Origin: Rhynchopus sp. YZ270_cl-10
Taxonomy: Eukaryota > Euglenozoa > Diplonemea > Diplonemida > Diplonemidae
Assembly (NCBI GenBank): GCA_964035575.1
Contig: OZ037883.1
Span: forward strand, 1 to 64,000
DNA: 64,000 bases
Reading direction: 5' to 3'
The position numbers were made by a program, and so were the translations under genes. Positions 19,947 to 32,246 of the stretch are shown in pieces; position 1 is the stretch's first letter; the number at the start of each line of letters is the position of its first letter. A model generated the notes under the pieces. It made no database searches. It had not been told where the DNA came from and saw only the letters and a list, made by a program, of their open reading frames with translations.

Positions 19947-20702
19947 TTTTGGCAAGACAATGCTCAAAAAAATTCAACTTTATTTGCTTTTTTGTTTGTT
20001 TTGCGAGCCTTTATATTTGTTGAATCATCGTTGTGGGGGGAGGGAGGTCCTCTCCACCCATCATCGTGGATGGAGAAAACATTATAAGAGAATGTTTTAA
20101 TAGATGAAATGCATTCACTCCGTTGAGCACACAGTACATCAAACGCTGTGTGCAAAAACGAAACGGAGCGAGTTATGAGCAGGCTTTCCGCTAAGGTCTG
20201 TCCTTTGTCCCCGGATTTTTGGAGATTTTTGCGGTGCTTTCCTTTTCGGGGTGTCCTTACTACCTGAGAATCTCATATTTCATAGTAAGGGTACTTTAGA
20301 GCGCGTTGTTTCCCGAAACACGACATTTCAATTTTTTTTTTTCCAAAAGTTAGCGGCGAAGCCTGGTTGTGAGCACAGAAAGGGAGGAAAAATGGGGCCA
20401 AAAAAAATGGGGTGCAGAAAGACCTTTGTTTTTCGCCGCCAAAAGAAAAAAAATTATCAGAGGATGAAACTACCCCCCTCTGCTAAGTCACCTTTGATAA
20501 ATATGAGGTTTTTTTTTGTTAAAACAAACCTTTTTTGCTTCTTCGGCACCTTCATATAATGGTTGACAACACTATGACATCGACCCCAGGCACTGCCGCA
20601 GGCAAGAAAAGCCTTTGAAGCGAGTGCAAATTAGGAAGCCGAAAGAAACGGTGTTAATGCCGACGCAGAAGAAGGCAACTGTCAGAAGAAAAAAGTTGAA
20701 AC

Positions 20703-20730
20703 ATGAATATGCCTCACGCGCATACGCAAT
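20703..20730 (-). repeat. Micro-hairpin, GATG/CATC flavour (diverged)
   Basis: ATGAATATGCCTC then GCGCATACGCAAT. The inner stem is TATGC/GCATA. It is preceded on + by AAAAAGTTGAAAC, the usual context of this family. Confidence 0.7.
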
Positions 20731-22230
20731 CTTGAAAAAAGAAGATGACAAACGTGCACAACATATTCAAAATGTATGAACACAAAAACCTCGGACATGA
20801 GCCTCACAAGCGAAGAGTTGACGGCCACCGTATTATGGGGTGGTCATACGGCGGTTATGTTCGTGAAGTGGAAAAGGAGGAGGAGGAGGGGGAAAAAAGC
20901 TGGTAAGATGACTACCTTTAAAACGTGAAGTATAACTATGGAGGGAGAAAAACCTAACCCGCAACGATGCTAGCCACAATAGCGAAATTTTTCAATTAAA
21001 AAAAATTTGAACCGCAAAAACTGTTTGTCACCTCAGTAAATGAGCGTCTCTACTCATCAGATGCAGGCACAAGGTGCCCGCTGCCAGCACGCAGATGGTA
21101 AAGAGAAAAAAAAAGGGGGGAGATTATTGAGGCGAAAAGTTTGCTTGTCGCTAAAGCGATTTGAGGGAGGGACAGTGGTGACTCACTTCTTTTCCATATC
21201 GTGGCTCGTCACGACAACGAGCTGATACATAAAAAAGCGGTCGGGAGTTTTGTTTTGCAAAATGTATTCATAACTTGGCACAGATACAGAGAAATAAAAG
21301 AAGAAGAAACTCGAGCCAAAAATAAGTATTATTATCCGGTTTGCGGAATATTTCACAAACCCCAAACCGTCATCCTGGTGAAAGGCAACAATAAAAGACA
21401 GCAACGCACGACATGTAAGAGAGAAAAATTGAAGTTGAAAGTGCAGCCAACAGTTCGACATGTACACCAGCTCTTCGGCAGGGTTGTCGGACGAATGGCA
21501 CTTCAAATAAGATCAGGTTTCTAAACAGTATCATAATTTTAGAAAATTTCGCGTTGGGGCAGTGGGGGCAAAAGGGTCGTGGCAGTTTTGTATGGCAACG
21601 TAGCCCGCGGGGATAGTGCTATCATTGAACTCATCTGTCGAACAACAGTTTAATTTGCACATAACGGTATGGCACCATTGTACTGTGACTGTCCGCCAGT
21701 ACCCCCTCCCATCTCACGTACTTGGCACAGAATCAAGGAAGCCCCATAGTATGTGCTTGAAAAAAAAACCATTGCTCGTTTCGAGTCCTTTGTTCTGCAC
21801 AAAAACGAAAACTTGACGAGTGTTTATACAAACGTACCCGCACAAAAAGAAAATTATTATTTGACCCGGCAGGGACACCGAACAAGCGGTGTCAACTTTG
21901 TCCAGATGTACAGATGTGTCTCGCAGGGGTGGCGGGGGGTATAGCTCAGGAAAAGCGTCGCAAAGTTCGCACAGATACACAATGAAGTTCGTAGTACAGG
22001 CGCTTCAGTGGAGCATCAGGCACTTGGTTCTCCGTGGGGTATCGAACCACGTATAATAAAAATAGCACTTTATTTGGTATTCGCATGAAAGCCATGTGTA
22101 CAGGATTCATAGACAACAATGGTGATCTCGTGGTGACGTCGTTAACGTAGAAGGAGACCTATTATTGAGTGCAACTTAGTTACAAGTTCGCAGTCGTTGT
22201 CACGAAATATAAAAAAGAGAAGTTGAAAAA

Positions 22231-22266
22231 TGCAAACGCCTCACCGTTCATCAGCGGACGCAGGCA
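22231..22266 (-). repeat. Micro-hairpin, TGC/GCAGGCA flavour
   Basis: TGCAAACGCCTCACCGTTCA is followed by TCAGCGGACGCAGGCA. Near-identical copies lie at 59643-59678 and 63822-63860. AGTTGAAAAA precedes it. Confidence 0.8.
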
Positions 22267-24043
22267 CTCAAAAATATACAAATAGAAAAAATAAGTTTTC
22301 GACAGACAGCATTATTAGAGTGGATATAGTAGATGGGTGTAGTGTGGCTTTTATGCCGGACGGCAGAGAGCTGAGGTGACCTCACTCATCTGACCCCTTT
22401 ATATTTGACGAAGGTTTTCTGCTGTCTGCCTGTTATGGTGAGGGCGGGGTAACGCTTTCTTCTTGCATGTGTTTCGGAGGAGGGCACGCACCATCAATCC
22501 CACCCTCATACCCACATAAGTTGTAAGAAAAGCACTGAAAAAGGGTTGATGCTGCAAATATTCTGTGAAGTCTTCACGACGTGACAAAGTACGCTGTTCC
22601 CCCTCCAGGGCACAGTGGTCTTATGATATGTTGGGACACACGTCCATCCGTCAATATACAAGACACAAAAATGGCCATGGGTGTGGGTATGAAGCCTCCC
22701 AAAATCCCAAAGGCGGCAAAAGTGAGTTAGTTGGTAGAGTCGTGGGAAAAACGCCTCTAGTTCGCATGTCTGTTTAGTAAAAAAAGGTGGGACAAAAAAA
22801 TATTGAAATTACGCCTCAGTGAGGCCACATAATTCCCAAATTTTCAATAAAAAACGCCCCAAAGAATCGATGTGAACGAGATGAACATAAAAAGAAGCAA
22901 AAAAAAAAAATCCTCCCTTTATTCCATAGTGGCAGGACCAAGAGGAATTTCCATTTACTAAGGGAGGGTTCGCTTATGTGAGGGATGCGGTAAAATGTGA
23001 CAAACAGCCAACACCTCCAGAGGAGATGAAGCATAAAAACAATGATATCATTACACGGGGAGGAAAGGATGTTATATAAAAAAGCAAAAAAAGCATCTGC
23101 TGCTGGTCATGGGAAGAAAAAGAGAGCGTTTGGTGAAAAAGAAAGAAAAACAATAAAACCTGCCGACGTCTCTGAGAGAAACGCAAGAGAAAGAAAAAAA
23201 TGTTTTTTTTTTGGTCAAATGAGACAAAGCCTCGCGTGCTTAGTCAAGAAAGGAGGGGGGACGAAACAAATTGGGGGGGTGATTTTCAAAGAAATTTTTC
23301 AAGTAAGCGTGTTCGCAAGCACAGCTTTCATATTGGAGGGGGGAGGGAAAGGGTATGTTCTGCACAACGCGTCTACAACAAAAAGAGTTGCAAGACGGGT
23401 AAATGCTGCTGAAAGGAAGAATAAGAAAACGTAAGAAAAAAACCAAGGTTTAAACGATGAGTGGACGCACTCACCTTCGAACACGAGAGCGATTTGCGTA
23501 GACAAGCGTACATAAGCATAAGACGTTACACCCTATGTGCAAAGTGCCAGAGACACTACACGACGGTCAAGTAAATGGTAAGCCTGTCAGTCAACGGTGA
23601 AACCACAAGTCAAGTCATTTACTTCACCGCCAAGTAACATACGGGGAGGAAGCTTGATCAGGCTGGGAGTGGCGGGGCTGCACATCCCTCCTGTCAAGTC
23701 TTGTTTTCAAAGAAAGACAAAAAAAAACACGAAAGATGGGTGGCCCGGGGGGTAGGTGGGCACGGCATAGTTTCATAATATAAAAAAACAAAACAAAGAG
23801 GGAAAAGTAAAATGAAATGTTTAATTTGAATGAGAGGTTTGACAAAGAAAAACGCATTGTCGCGTCCCAAAAAGACAAACCTCTCTTTTTTTTGGTGAAA
23901 TTTGCTTTATTTTTGGGTAGTTTTTTGTTGCTGTTGTATATTTATTTTGAAAAAAAATCCACCTATTCCAACGGGTGAGCTGATTTTGGATTGTTCAGCG
24001 CAAAAAAAAAAAAAGGCTGGCATGGTGTGATCACCAAACGGAT

Positions 24044-24145
24044 GCTCCGTGGTTCCCCCGAAGGTGCTCCGCAAATCTTAATATAGCCCGAAACAGTTCT
24101 CCGTGGTCCTCCCGTGGGTTGTCCGCACCCCCTGAATGACACCAT
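24044..24145. repeat. Dispersed repeat with CTCCGTGGTTCCCCCG
   Basis: Two internal variants of CTCCGTGGTYC...GTCCGCA are followed by CCCCCTGAATGACACCA. A related copy at about 41779-41840 has CTCCGTGGTTCCCCCGTGG and CCCCCTGCATCACACCA. Confidence 0.75.
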
Positions 24146-24420
24146 GACAAGACTGTTGTTTTGTTTTTTTAGAATTAAAGAAAATAAATTCATAACACTT
24201 TCTGCTCTGGAGAACAGAAAGTATGGGGGAAAAAACAAAAAAAAAAACAATACCCACGTAAAAAGACAGGGGGGGGGTTGTTTATATGCTAAAAAGTAGA
24301 TTCCAACAAAAAAACGTCTTCCCCCCAGTTTTTTGTTTGAATATTTATGTTCTGTGTTTGCTTTTTTTTTTTTTGCTTTATGTTCATTGTTCTTTAGGTT
24401 TAAAAAGGAAAATTTGAAAA

Positions 24421-24449
24421 GATGAATGTGCCTCTCATGCACGCACATC
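24421..24449 (-). repeat. Micro-hairpin, GATG/CATC flavour
   Basis: GATGAATGTGCCTCTCATGC then ACGCACATC. The outer stem is GATG/CATC. The inner TGTGC pairs with GCACG. Confidence 0.8.
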
Positions 24450-24533
24450 CTTAAAGAAGGTGGGACAATTGCTACAACTGCTAGGTGGTGAAATTCGAGA
24501 ACAAAGAGAGAGAGAGAGAGAAGGCTTGCAAGC

Positions 24534-24562
24534 TGATTCTAAGCACCTCATGCTTAGTCACC
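24534..24562 (-). repeat. Micro-hairpin, AAGC/GCTT flavour
   Basis: TGATTCTAAGCACCTCATGC then TTAGTCACC. The inner stem is TAAGCA/TGCTTA. It sits 85 bp from the previous copy. Confidence 0.75.
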
Positions 24563-24751
24563 AAAAACTTGCAGAGATGTGTATTCCCACATTTGGCATT
24601 TTTTTTGCTTTTTTTGTTTTTGTAACACCGGGTACGAACCCCACTGTCGAGATGAAGCGTCTCAATAGAGTGATGTTACCTTAAAAAAATGCCGATATGC
24701 TTTTTACAGACGATACACTTCCTTCCGTACAGGTAAAGAAAAGTGTGAGAA

Positions 24752-24780
24752 GGAACCTAAGCCTTGCGTGCTTGGTCACC
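24752..24780 (-). repeat. Micro-hairpin, AAGC/GCTT flavour
   Basis: GGAACCTAAGCCTTGCGTGC then TTGGTCACC, ending in the TCACC typical of this flavour. Confidence 0.7.
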
Positions 24781-25993
24781 TTAAATTAACGGGACGTGAT
24801 GTGCACGTCATGGGATAGCGCAACATACATGTGGTGCGTATCCCCTCCTCTTTACATAGGAGCAAATAAACAAATCGCATACGGCACGTGTCGGAACAGG
24901 TGTCTTCGGACAGGTGTCGTTTGTGCGGCACAAAGTTTTTTTATTTTTCACGCGTGTGTGACTATGAGTCTTGTGTAAAATGGTAACCTAATAAAACGGC
25001 CAATACGCACACCTTGTTTTTTTTTTTCGTTCTTCTTTGCATAAAACCTCTGCTCGCAATTCGAAGGAGAAATAACCAACACTAAAAAGGGGGAGGGGAG
25101 GTTGACAACGTGCTGACAACTTCTGGTTGCAGACGTATAAAAGGAACAATAGACGCGTATTCCACTGACTGTTGTCTTTCTTTCATTTGAAACTTGTATC
25201 AGAAGAGATAGGGTACCCCACTTTTGTTTTGTGTTCGTTCCTGTACAAACCCCGTTTCGTGCCATAACATATATAAAAAAAAAATGTTGTAAAAAGACCA
25301 GGCAACAAGTGCCAGCAAAACCCGAACCTTCATTTTGTTATTCTGAATAATTCACTACAATTTTTGAAGCGAGAGAGAATAAGGTAAGAGAACCCCCGTG
25401 CGGGAGAACCTCAAAAAGAAAATGAAAAAATAAAGTGAATTTGAAAAAAACGTGCACACCTCTGATGCAGGAGGCACTGTCAAAAAATTAAATTCATCAA
25501 AAAAAAAAGAAAATTTGGTGGAATGGAATCCTCTCAAAAAAAAAAAAAAATGACTTAAAAACAACAACAGCAACAACTTGTCAGGGGGATACAACATTGC
25601 TTCGCAGACACAACACACACCTCACACCTGCCTTGCGTAGCAGAGGGGTGGGTGGGGAGACAAAAGACCTTTTGTTGTCATTTGATCTTTAATAGAAGCT
25701 TACACAATCGTGTGTGTGCGTGCGTGCATGCGATGCACAATGCCCACTCTGACAAACAACTTTTGGGGGACTCCCGGGGGGGAGCGTAGGGAGTACGAAT
25801 CCCATATATGCTGGAGGGGGTTAGCTTAGTAATGAGTGGAGTGTGAAACACGGCGAAATCCAAACTGTGAGAAGGGGAGAGGGAAAAGAGGACCTCAGGA
25901 GGGTGAAATAAAAACGACCTTTTTTTTTTTTTTTTCTGTGATGGGTTTTTGGATACATTGCGTTGACATACCGCAATACAGTGAAGTTGATAG

Positions 25994-26017
25994 TGCAAAC
26001 GCCTCTGGGACGCAGGC
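25994..26017 (-). repeat. Micro-hairpin, TGC/GCAGGCA flavour, short loop
   Basis: TGCAAACGCCTCTGGGACGC then AGGCA. The middle ACCGTTCATC seen in other copies is missing. AGTTGATAG precedes it. Confidence 0.7.
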
Positions 26018-26655
26018 AACGGGAAAGTGTCGAAACACTACACAAAGGGGGGACAAGAGGGGTCACCTCTGGGGGCGTGTTGCTTTTTCCATTTTTCATA
26101 CCGCGATTGGAAATATTATGGACCGAATTAAGTACCAAATGTCCCGAAAAAATCTCTAACGTACCATAATTAATTCGGTCCAACAATAACCCGAACCAAA
26201 TATTAATTCGATTCATATCGTTCTGGGCAAAAAAGTACTTGTCAAAAAAATAAGATTCGCCCTTTCCTCGGGGGACAAGTACAAAAAAAATTGCCCCCCA
26301 AAACATCATGAACCGAATTAAGTACCAAATGAAACTCAAAAACCTCAAACGTACCATCATTAATTCGGTCCATAATATTTTGTTTCTTTATTTATTCGGT
26401 CCATAATATTTCCAAACGCGGTATATTTTTTTAGGAAAAACCCTTTGCAGACTTTTGAAAAAAAAATTTTTAGGGACGCCTGCGGGTAAAGAACGTATGC
26501 TGGGGGGGAGGGAAATGATGAAATGCGCAGTGTGCACATCCAATACAGCTTTTGAAATAAAATGTGACGTTGATAACGTGGCAAACACCTTGGATAGACT
26601 CAGCGTGGGGGCACGTGGCACGTTATAATGAATATAAGAAAAGTAAACTTGAATC

Positions 26656-26686
26656 GATGCAAAATGCCTCCTCGTGCATTATCATC
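26656..26686 (-). repeat. Micro-hairpin, GATG/CATC flavour
   Basis: GATGCAAAATGCCTCCTCGT then GCATTATCATC. The inner stem is AATGC/GCATT. Confidence 0.75.
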
Positions 26687-27021
26687 TATATAAAGAAACG
26701 TGTCTGCATGGTATCGACATGCTGTAAGAAAAAACACAAAGAAAAATGGGGAATGAAAAGATAATACTTGGGTGGTGTTGGGTAAACGGTATGAGCTTTT
26801 TTGCCTGTCTTCGGGACATCTTCAATAAAGAGAACCAGAAAAATGAGGGGTGGCTGCCAAGACCTATGCATGGAGCTTAGGCAGGTTGGGAGCGTGTGTG
26901 GCAAAATATGGGTGGGTGTGGGTGCGGGTGGACAATATGGGGGTGTGGAGAGAACGTCTTTTGAACGAAACCCTCCCAGTTCTGTTATTTTTCAGTTCTC
27001 ACAACAAAAAGTTTATAAAAA

Positions 27022-27050
27022 GATGAATCTAAGCCTCGCGCTTAATCACC
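27022..27050 (-). repeat. Micro-hairpin, AAGC/GCTT flavour
   Basis: GATGAATCTAAGCCTCGCGC then TTAATCACC. The inner stem is TAAGC/GCTTA with loop CTCGC. AGTTTATAAAAA precedes it. Confidence 0.8.
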
Positions 27051-27788
27051 AAAAAAAAGACGACTCAGGGAGGGAAAGCCCACCCCTGGGATTAGGATCC
27101 AAAAAATTCTCGCCAGCTTTTTAAAACCAATGTTTTTTTTTGTCGGACAGTTCATATTCATTTGATGTAAAAACAACGGCCAGGATGCGTTTACGGAGAA
27201 CACACGCCTCAGATGTGAGAAGTGTGACAAAATATATGAGATAACGGGAAAAAGAGAGAACAAAAAAGAGACTCCAGTCTGATCCCCATTTTGAAAATAT
27301 TTGAGAGAGGACAAAAGACAATTATTTTTTTTTTGTGGAAAACTCGGAAAATTTAAAATACGTGCGCAGAAGCAGATGCAGCCTCTTCCCTTCCTTTTTT
27401 TGCGTGTTTCTTCTTTCTAGCAAAGGGCAAGAGGGTTGTATTTGTGTTATTTTCCATAGTGGAATAGTTCGTTGTGTTTTTTCATCACTTTTTTTTTTTT
27501 TGAATTGTTCACAAAAAAAATATTTCGAAAATAAATTGTTTTGCTTGCGCAAAGAAAGGCTGCCGCAACGCTTCATTCGTTTAAGGCTTTTGGGGGTTTT
27601 TTGTAGTAATTTTTTTTTTAAAAAGGGACTTTAAAAAAAACCAATAATAATAGTACCCCCTCCAGCGCTCAAACAGTCCCAAGCCGTTGGTATTTGGCAT
27701 TAACAGTAAAGTAAAGTGGTATACACTTTGAGCCTTTTCTATAAGTAAAAAATCGTTTTCTTTCTTTTTTGTTTGGAGTAGACAAAAA

Positions 27789-27876
27789 AAATGGTAGCGA
27801 AGGAACAAGAAAGCGAAGTTATTAATGCAGGCACCTCCGACTGACCCACGTACGATGCCAGCCATCCGGATGAAAG
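27789..27876. repeat. Copy 1 of a ~50-bp conserved dispersed repeat
   Basis: After ATGGTAGC, the core from ATGCAGGCACCTCCGACTGA through ACCCACGTACGATGCCAGCC to CGGATGAAAG matches 32439-32505 with one difference in the core. The GCAGGCAC word also ends the TGC/GCAGGCA micro-hairpins. Confidence 0.85.
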
Positions 27877-28099
27877 CACAAGAAAAAACACACACTTTCT
27901 TGCGAGGAATGGCGACAACCCCTCAAAAAAAAAGCCCGGACGAAACCCCCAATATGATTTTTGGAAGTCTGCCAGCGGGGGAAAAAAAATTAATAAAGTT
28001 GCTCATGAGAAATATGCACAATAACGGTAAAGTGAGACTACGGCTTTTACGTCACTCTGCCAACCAACAGGAGTTGTGTGCAATGTGAAAAGCAGGGCG

Positions 28100-28198
28100 T
28101 TCGCCCCGGGGCGAAAAATATTTTTTTTCGTTAAAAAAATCTTTTCCTGAAAAAATGACATTTTATTTCGCCCCAGGGCTTCGCCCCACCGGGGCGAA
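28100..28198. repeat. GC-rich palindromes
   Basis: TTCGCCCCGGGGCGAA (28100-28115) is a perfect 16-bp palindrome. TTCGCCCCAGGGCTTCGCCC... to GGGGCGAA (28167-28198) folds on the same arms. AT-rich DNA lies between them. Confidence 0.8.
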
Positions 28199-28524
28199 AC
28201 CCTGTATAAATAAATAAATAAAAAAAAAAAAAGGGGAAAAAAAAAAAAAAAAAAGAGAGAGAGATTTCTCCCCACCACCCTGTAGACCCCCCCGGAGGGG
28301 GGGTCGCAGAGGGGTGTCCACTGTACTCAAAATCATCCGCAAACCCGCCTGCCGTGAGAGGAAGTTTCCCCAGCACTCCCGCTCCTCAATCCTGCAGTCT
28401 GCTGAAGGTGCCCCGTACCCCCTGTTATAGAAGGTGTCACTGCTCGTGTCAACTCTATCTTCAACGGCAGAGAGACGTTTTAGTTTATTGAAAATAATCA
28501 AACTAAGGATGAAGTCTCATATGA

Positions 28525-28549
28525 CAGATGCCTCTCTCTTGTGCATCTG
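28525..28549 (-). repeat. Micro-hairpin variant CAGATGC/GCATCTG
   Basis: CAGATGCCTCTCTCTTGTGC then ATCTG. A 7-bp perfect stem encloses the family CTC loop. Confidence 0.65.
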
Positions 28550-30615
28550 TTTGATTAAACAGCACAAAGAGACCCTCAGTGAGGGGGGGATTGATGAAAT
28601 TCTCCATCGTTTTGCTGGTTTTAGTATCAGGAAAGTTCAGCTGTAATAGCACTTGTGCTGGGGAAGGGATCACGCGCAAATCGCAATTTTTTTTGACCAC
28701 TCAGTACCAGGGATTCACCCCCCACGAACTAGCTTCTCTCCGGCGGGAAAATTTTTTTTTGACCTATTTTAAGCACTAGTAAAAAAGCAAAAATTTCGGA
28801 TTTTTTGGCATTTCGCCACGATCAGGAAAAAACGATGGCGATAGCGAACGCCCTGGTGAAAAGTACCAGAAAAAAAATGATTGGTTGAATCGTGAAATGT
28901 CCACGCAGGGGGTAATACTAAAATACCACTGCTTCTTTGTTCTTTGAACTCTAAAACCTAAGCCTCGAGCACAAAGAAGCCACCCTAAAATTAGCAATAA
29001 CGCGCATTTTTGCCGTTCAACACCAGAGGGGCTGGGGAGAGGGCTGTCCTTAAGAAAAACAGTAGTGTGGCATGGGTTTCATACGCTTCACGCACGACAC
29101 ACAAAAGAAAGCCGCCTTCACCAGATAAGAGGGGGGTAACCTCTAAGGGGGTTGCAGGGGTTGAGGATGTCAAAGCAGGATTTTCCCACTCCTTTGAAAA
29201 AAAAATGCCGAATCGCAGAAGCATGTGCTGGGGGGCATCCCACACAATTTGTTTTGATGCTGCTGCCATTCAGGTTCAGTGCAAAACTTCAAACGAGTCC
29301 CTTGAATCTCATCGGGGGAGCTGGGGTTGGGGGAATAGGGGGCACATTTAGGAAAAGTAAAAGTTTAAATTTTTCAAGTGAGCCAAGACATAAAGAACAA
29401 AAAAAAATAAAGTAAAAACACCATAACAAAAATAAACAAGAGGGACATCGGTCGCGAGTCTTGGCAGAAGTTTTTTTGCTTTTGTACATTTTTGTAGCGT
29501 GTCTACATCAGTAACCGGAATATCTGTCCCCTTTTTTTTCTCTTTTTATCATCGAACAACTTTTGCTGTTCGAGTCTTCCTTTTAAGTACGTTTTGTACG
29601 GTTTGCCTCTCTTCAGGGAATAGTAAACTAAGGCGGTGTTCCTTTTTGGACATTGGCCTTGGTCCAACGTTTTCCCCTAACGATCAGCTGGTGGTGGTGC
29701 AGTGCCACGCAATGAGGACCCCAAGGATGGAGCGGGGTTCCGCAGCAACAGGGGCGGATGCACTTCTTTGTTACAACCGTAACTTCTTTTTTTATAGGGC
29801 GTTTTAGTCCCTGTTGTACACCACATTGTTTTGTTCTTCCTTTTTCCTTTCAACCTTTTTTATTCATTTGCTTTTTTGTTGTTTGGGGGACACGCCACAC
29901 GTGTAGGTTCTGTGGAAAAACAAGACACGGAACCACCTGTGCGCTGCCCCTTTTCAGGTCTATCCATGAAAACAGTATCACAAAAAGAAGTTTAAACTGC
30001 GGAAGACGCAAAACAACTCGCGAACGAAAAAAGAGTTTTTTCTGCGAAGTGTGTGGTAAGGGGGGGGGGGGTATAAAACATTACGAAAAAACCTCCACTA
30101 GCATTTCGCAAGCTTCATTACCGTTTTGGTTTTCTCCTCAAGACTCCGTCGTGTTGCCCGCCCCTTACCCTTCTGTTCCGTTCTGGTGTCGACCACACGA
30201 GGCACCTGCACTTTTCTTTTCTCTTTAGGTTTTTTGTTGTTCGCTATAACACTTTGTACAAAAATAAGTACTCCCAAAAATACTAAAAGGCGTTGTTTTC
30301 GCACACAAAGAAAGAGCCCGGGGCAGAACCAAAGCGGCCTGCCGAGTAAGATTCAGGCAGGCCCCTTTCGAATTAAACTTTTTGGAAGCGTTAAATAAAA
30401 AAGCACTTGCTGCTTGCCTTTTTGTCTGTTTTTGTGAGCAGGGGGAGCTCTTCATTGTTCTATTCTGTCAACAGAGGAGGTCACGATCGCGGTAAGGGAT
30501 TAGCACCAGGTAATTGGAAAGCGCTTGTACTACTCCCTACACCTCACAACCCAGCCTCTGCCCAGGAGCGGTCAACAACGTGAAAGCGAAGGCTTCTTTT
30601 TTTGTGAGTTGTTTT

Positions 30616-31240
30616 AATGTTCAGGGTTTTCGCTATGGGGGTACCGGGGTACCGCCGGTACCCCCAAAGAAAAATTTGGGAAAAAAACCCGATTTTTGGG
30701 GGTACCGCGGTACCCCCAACGGTACTTGAGGGTTTAGGGTTAGTGGGAAATGTTTTTTTCTTCTTTTTTTTTTTCCTCTCGGCAAGACGTGGCGCAAATC
30801 TTTCAATTGCGGCCATAATCGGGGGAAAATATGCTTCTGTGGGGTCCTTGCCGTTCCGAGAGAAGGAAAAAGTAGCGTACCGTGCGCCTGCGGCGCAAAA
30901 CTTATGAGCGGAATCCCACAGCCCTCTACCATAGTTTGGCTGTAAAAATGTTTGATTTTAAGTCACAATTTTTGAAATGTTGCGTACCGTGGCTTCGCCA
31001 CAAAGTTTAGATATTATGACTGCCGTTTCTTCTTGTACTGAGGGAAGGCAGGCGTAGCAAAAACATGAGAAAAAGGGTTGGTTTGGTTCTTGATGTACAT
31101 TACCATCCCACGTCATCACGTATTTACCTGAAATGAACGGACCTTTTCGCGCGGAGCGCGAAAAATTTTTTTGACCTCTTTTTTTTTGCCGGTACCCCCA
31201 AAAAAAAAAATAGCGATTTCTGGCGAAAACCCTGAATGTT
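30616..31240. mobile_element. Foldback-type element with GGTACC palindromes
   Basis: TTCAGGGTTTTCGC near 30620 and its reverse complement GCGAAAACCCTGAA near 31224 form the ends. Just inside, GGGGGTACC and GGTACCCCC words recur on both arms. No protein is recognised between them. Confidence 0.65.
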
Positions 31241-31265
31241 CCGAACAAAGAAAAAACACGTGTAA

Positions 31266-31296
31266 GATGGATGTGCCTCACGGGCACACACACATC
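31266..31296 (-). repeat. Micro-hairpin, GATG/CATC flavour
   Basis: GATGGATGTGCCTCACGGGC then ACACACACATC. TGTGCC pairs with GGCACA. Confidence 0.8.
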
Positions 31297-31388
31297 TTTT
31301 ATAATTCTTACAAAGAAACCCTGAAAGGGGACCCACACCCGCCATCATGAATTTTTTCACAGCAAAAACAAAAAAATATTGTTTATAA

Positions 31389-31414
31389 GGTGAACCAAAG
31401 CCTCGTGCTGAGCC
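31389..31414 (-). repeat. Micro-hairpin, AAGC/GCTT flavour (diverged)
   Basis: GGTGAACCAAAGCCTCGTGC then TGAGCC. The outer GGTGA lacks a full partner. Confidence 0.55.
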
Positions 31415-31588
31415 GAAAAGATAGCACATAACCGGCTAAAGGAAGGTACCCGAGTACAAAATAAAAAAAAAAACGTGAATTTGACATCTCAAGGCGGATG
31501 CAGGCACGAAAACGAACAGAGCCACTCAGAAAGAGAACCTTTTCTTACCACCGGGTGTCTCTGAAAAAAGGAAAAAAAAAGTTGAAAA

Positions 31589-31616
31589 GATGAATATGCC
31601 TCACGTGCATACACAT
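31589..31616 (-). repeat. Micro-hairpin, GATG/CATC flavour
   Basis: GATGAATATGCCTCACGTGC then ATACACAT. Upstream on + is AAAAAAAAAGTTGAAAA, so on the minus strand the hairpin runs into TTTTCAAC, a long T tract and TTTTTTCAG. Confidence 0.8.
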
Positions 31617-31880
31617 TAATAAGAAAAGGCGTTCCAGAAGCCTTTTGTGCATGAGCTTTTGAGGGGGAGGGGTGGGAAGAAAGTGAGAGGGTAGAGGTGA
31701 GGGTAAAGCGGGGAGAGAGAGAGAGAGAGAAGAGATGTAGTCGTTAGACCGGGATTTTGTTTTTGGCATCATCGGTACAAAGAGAAAACGAGAACCACAT
31801 CCTTTTTGTTTTTATTACAAAATTTGTCATAAAAAAAAAAGACAATAAAAAAAGAGAAAAAAAAAAGGGGGAAATTGAAA

Positions 31881-31908
31881 GATGAATGCGCTCGTGCTCA
31901 CAGACATC
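31881..31908 (-). repeat. Micro-hairpin, GATG/CATC flavour
   Basis: GATGAATGCGCTCGTGCTCA then CAGACATC. GATG/CATC is intact and the inner stem is shorter. Confidence 0.65.
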
Positions 31909-32216
31909 TCTAAAAAATCCCCAAATTCGTTGTATCTTCTGATGGCAACGAAGAAGGTAGCAAGAAGAGGGGGGGGAAAGGGAGGGGGGGTATTTTTTTT
32001 TTTTTTGAATTCAACTGTTGACTTTTTTGCAACAAAAAAAACAACGTTTTATTAAAATGGTGGAGAGTTTTTTCGGGTAATCAGGAAGGGGAAAAAGGGG
32101 ACCAGCAGAGAAAAATGAGAAAAAGAAACAGAGACAATGATAAGGAAAGCAAAAAAAAAAAAAATGGAGAAAAAAGGAAATAATAATAAAGGGAGTGGGA
32201 AATGTTGGCAAAAAGA

Positions 32217-32246
32217 GTGAACCCAAGTCTAACCTGCTTCGTCACC
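32217..32246 (-). repeat. Micro-hairpin, AAGC/GCTT flavour (diverged)
   Basis: GTGAACCCAAGTCTAACCTG then CTTCGTCACC. The outer GTGA pairs with TCAC. Confidence 0.6.

Noticed and set aside
23042-23434. 130-codon Lys-rich plus-strand frame in the desert
   Set aside because: The + strand is A/G-rich here, which removes stops. No domain or matching downstream exon.
24421-24449. Micro-hairpins as SECIS elements or hammerhead ribozymes
   Set aside because: ATGAA at the 5' side recalls SECIS and CTGATGA-type cores, but the helix is too short, the paired GA quartet is missing, and no GAAA/UH hammerhead core is present.
24620-24640. GGGTACGAACCCC resembling a tRNA T-arm
   Set aside because: No acceptor, D or anticodon arms can be placed around it on either strand. 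The same holds for GTATCGAACCACG near 22041.
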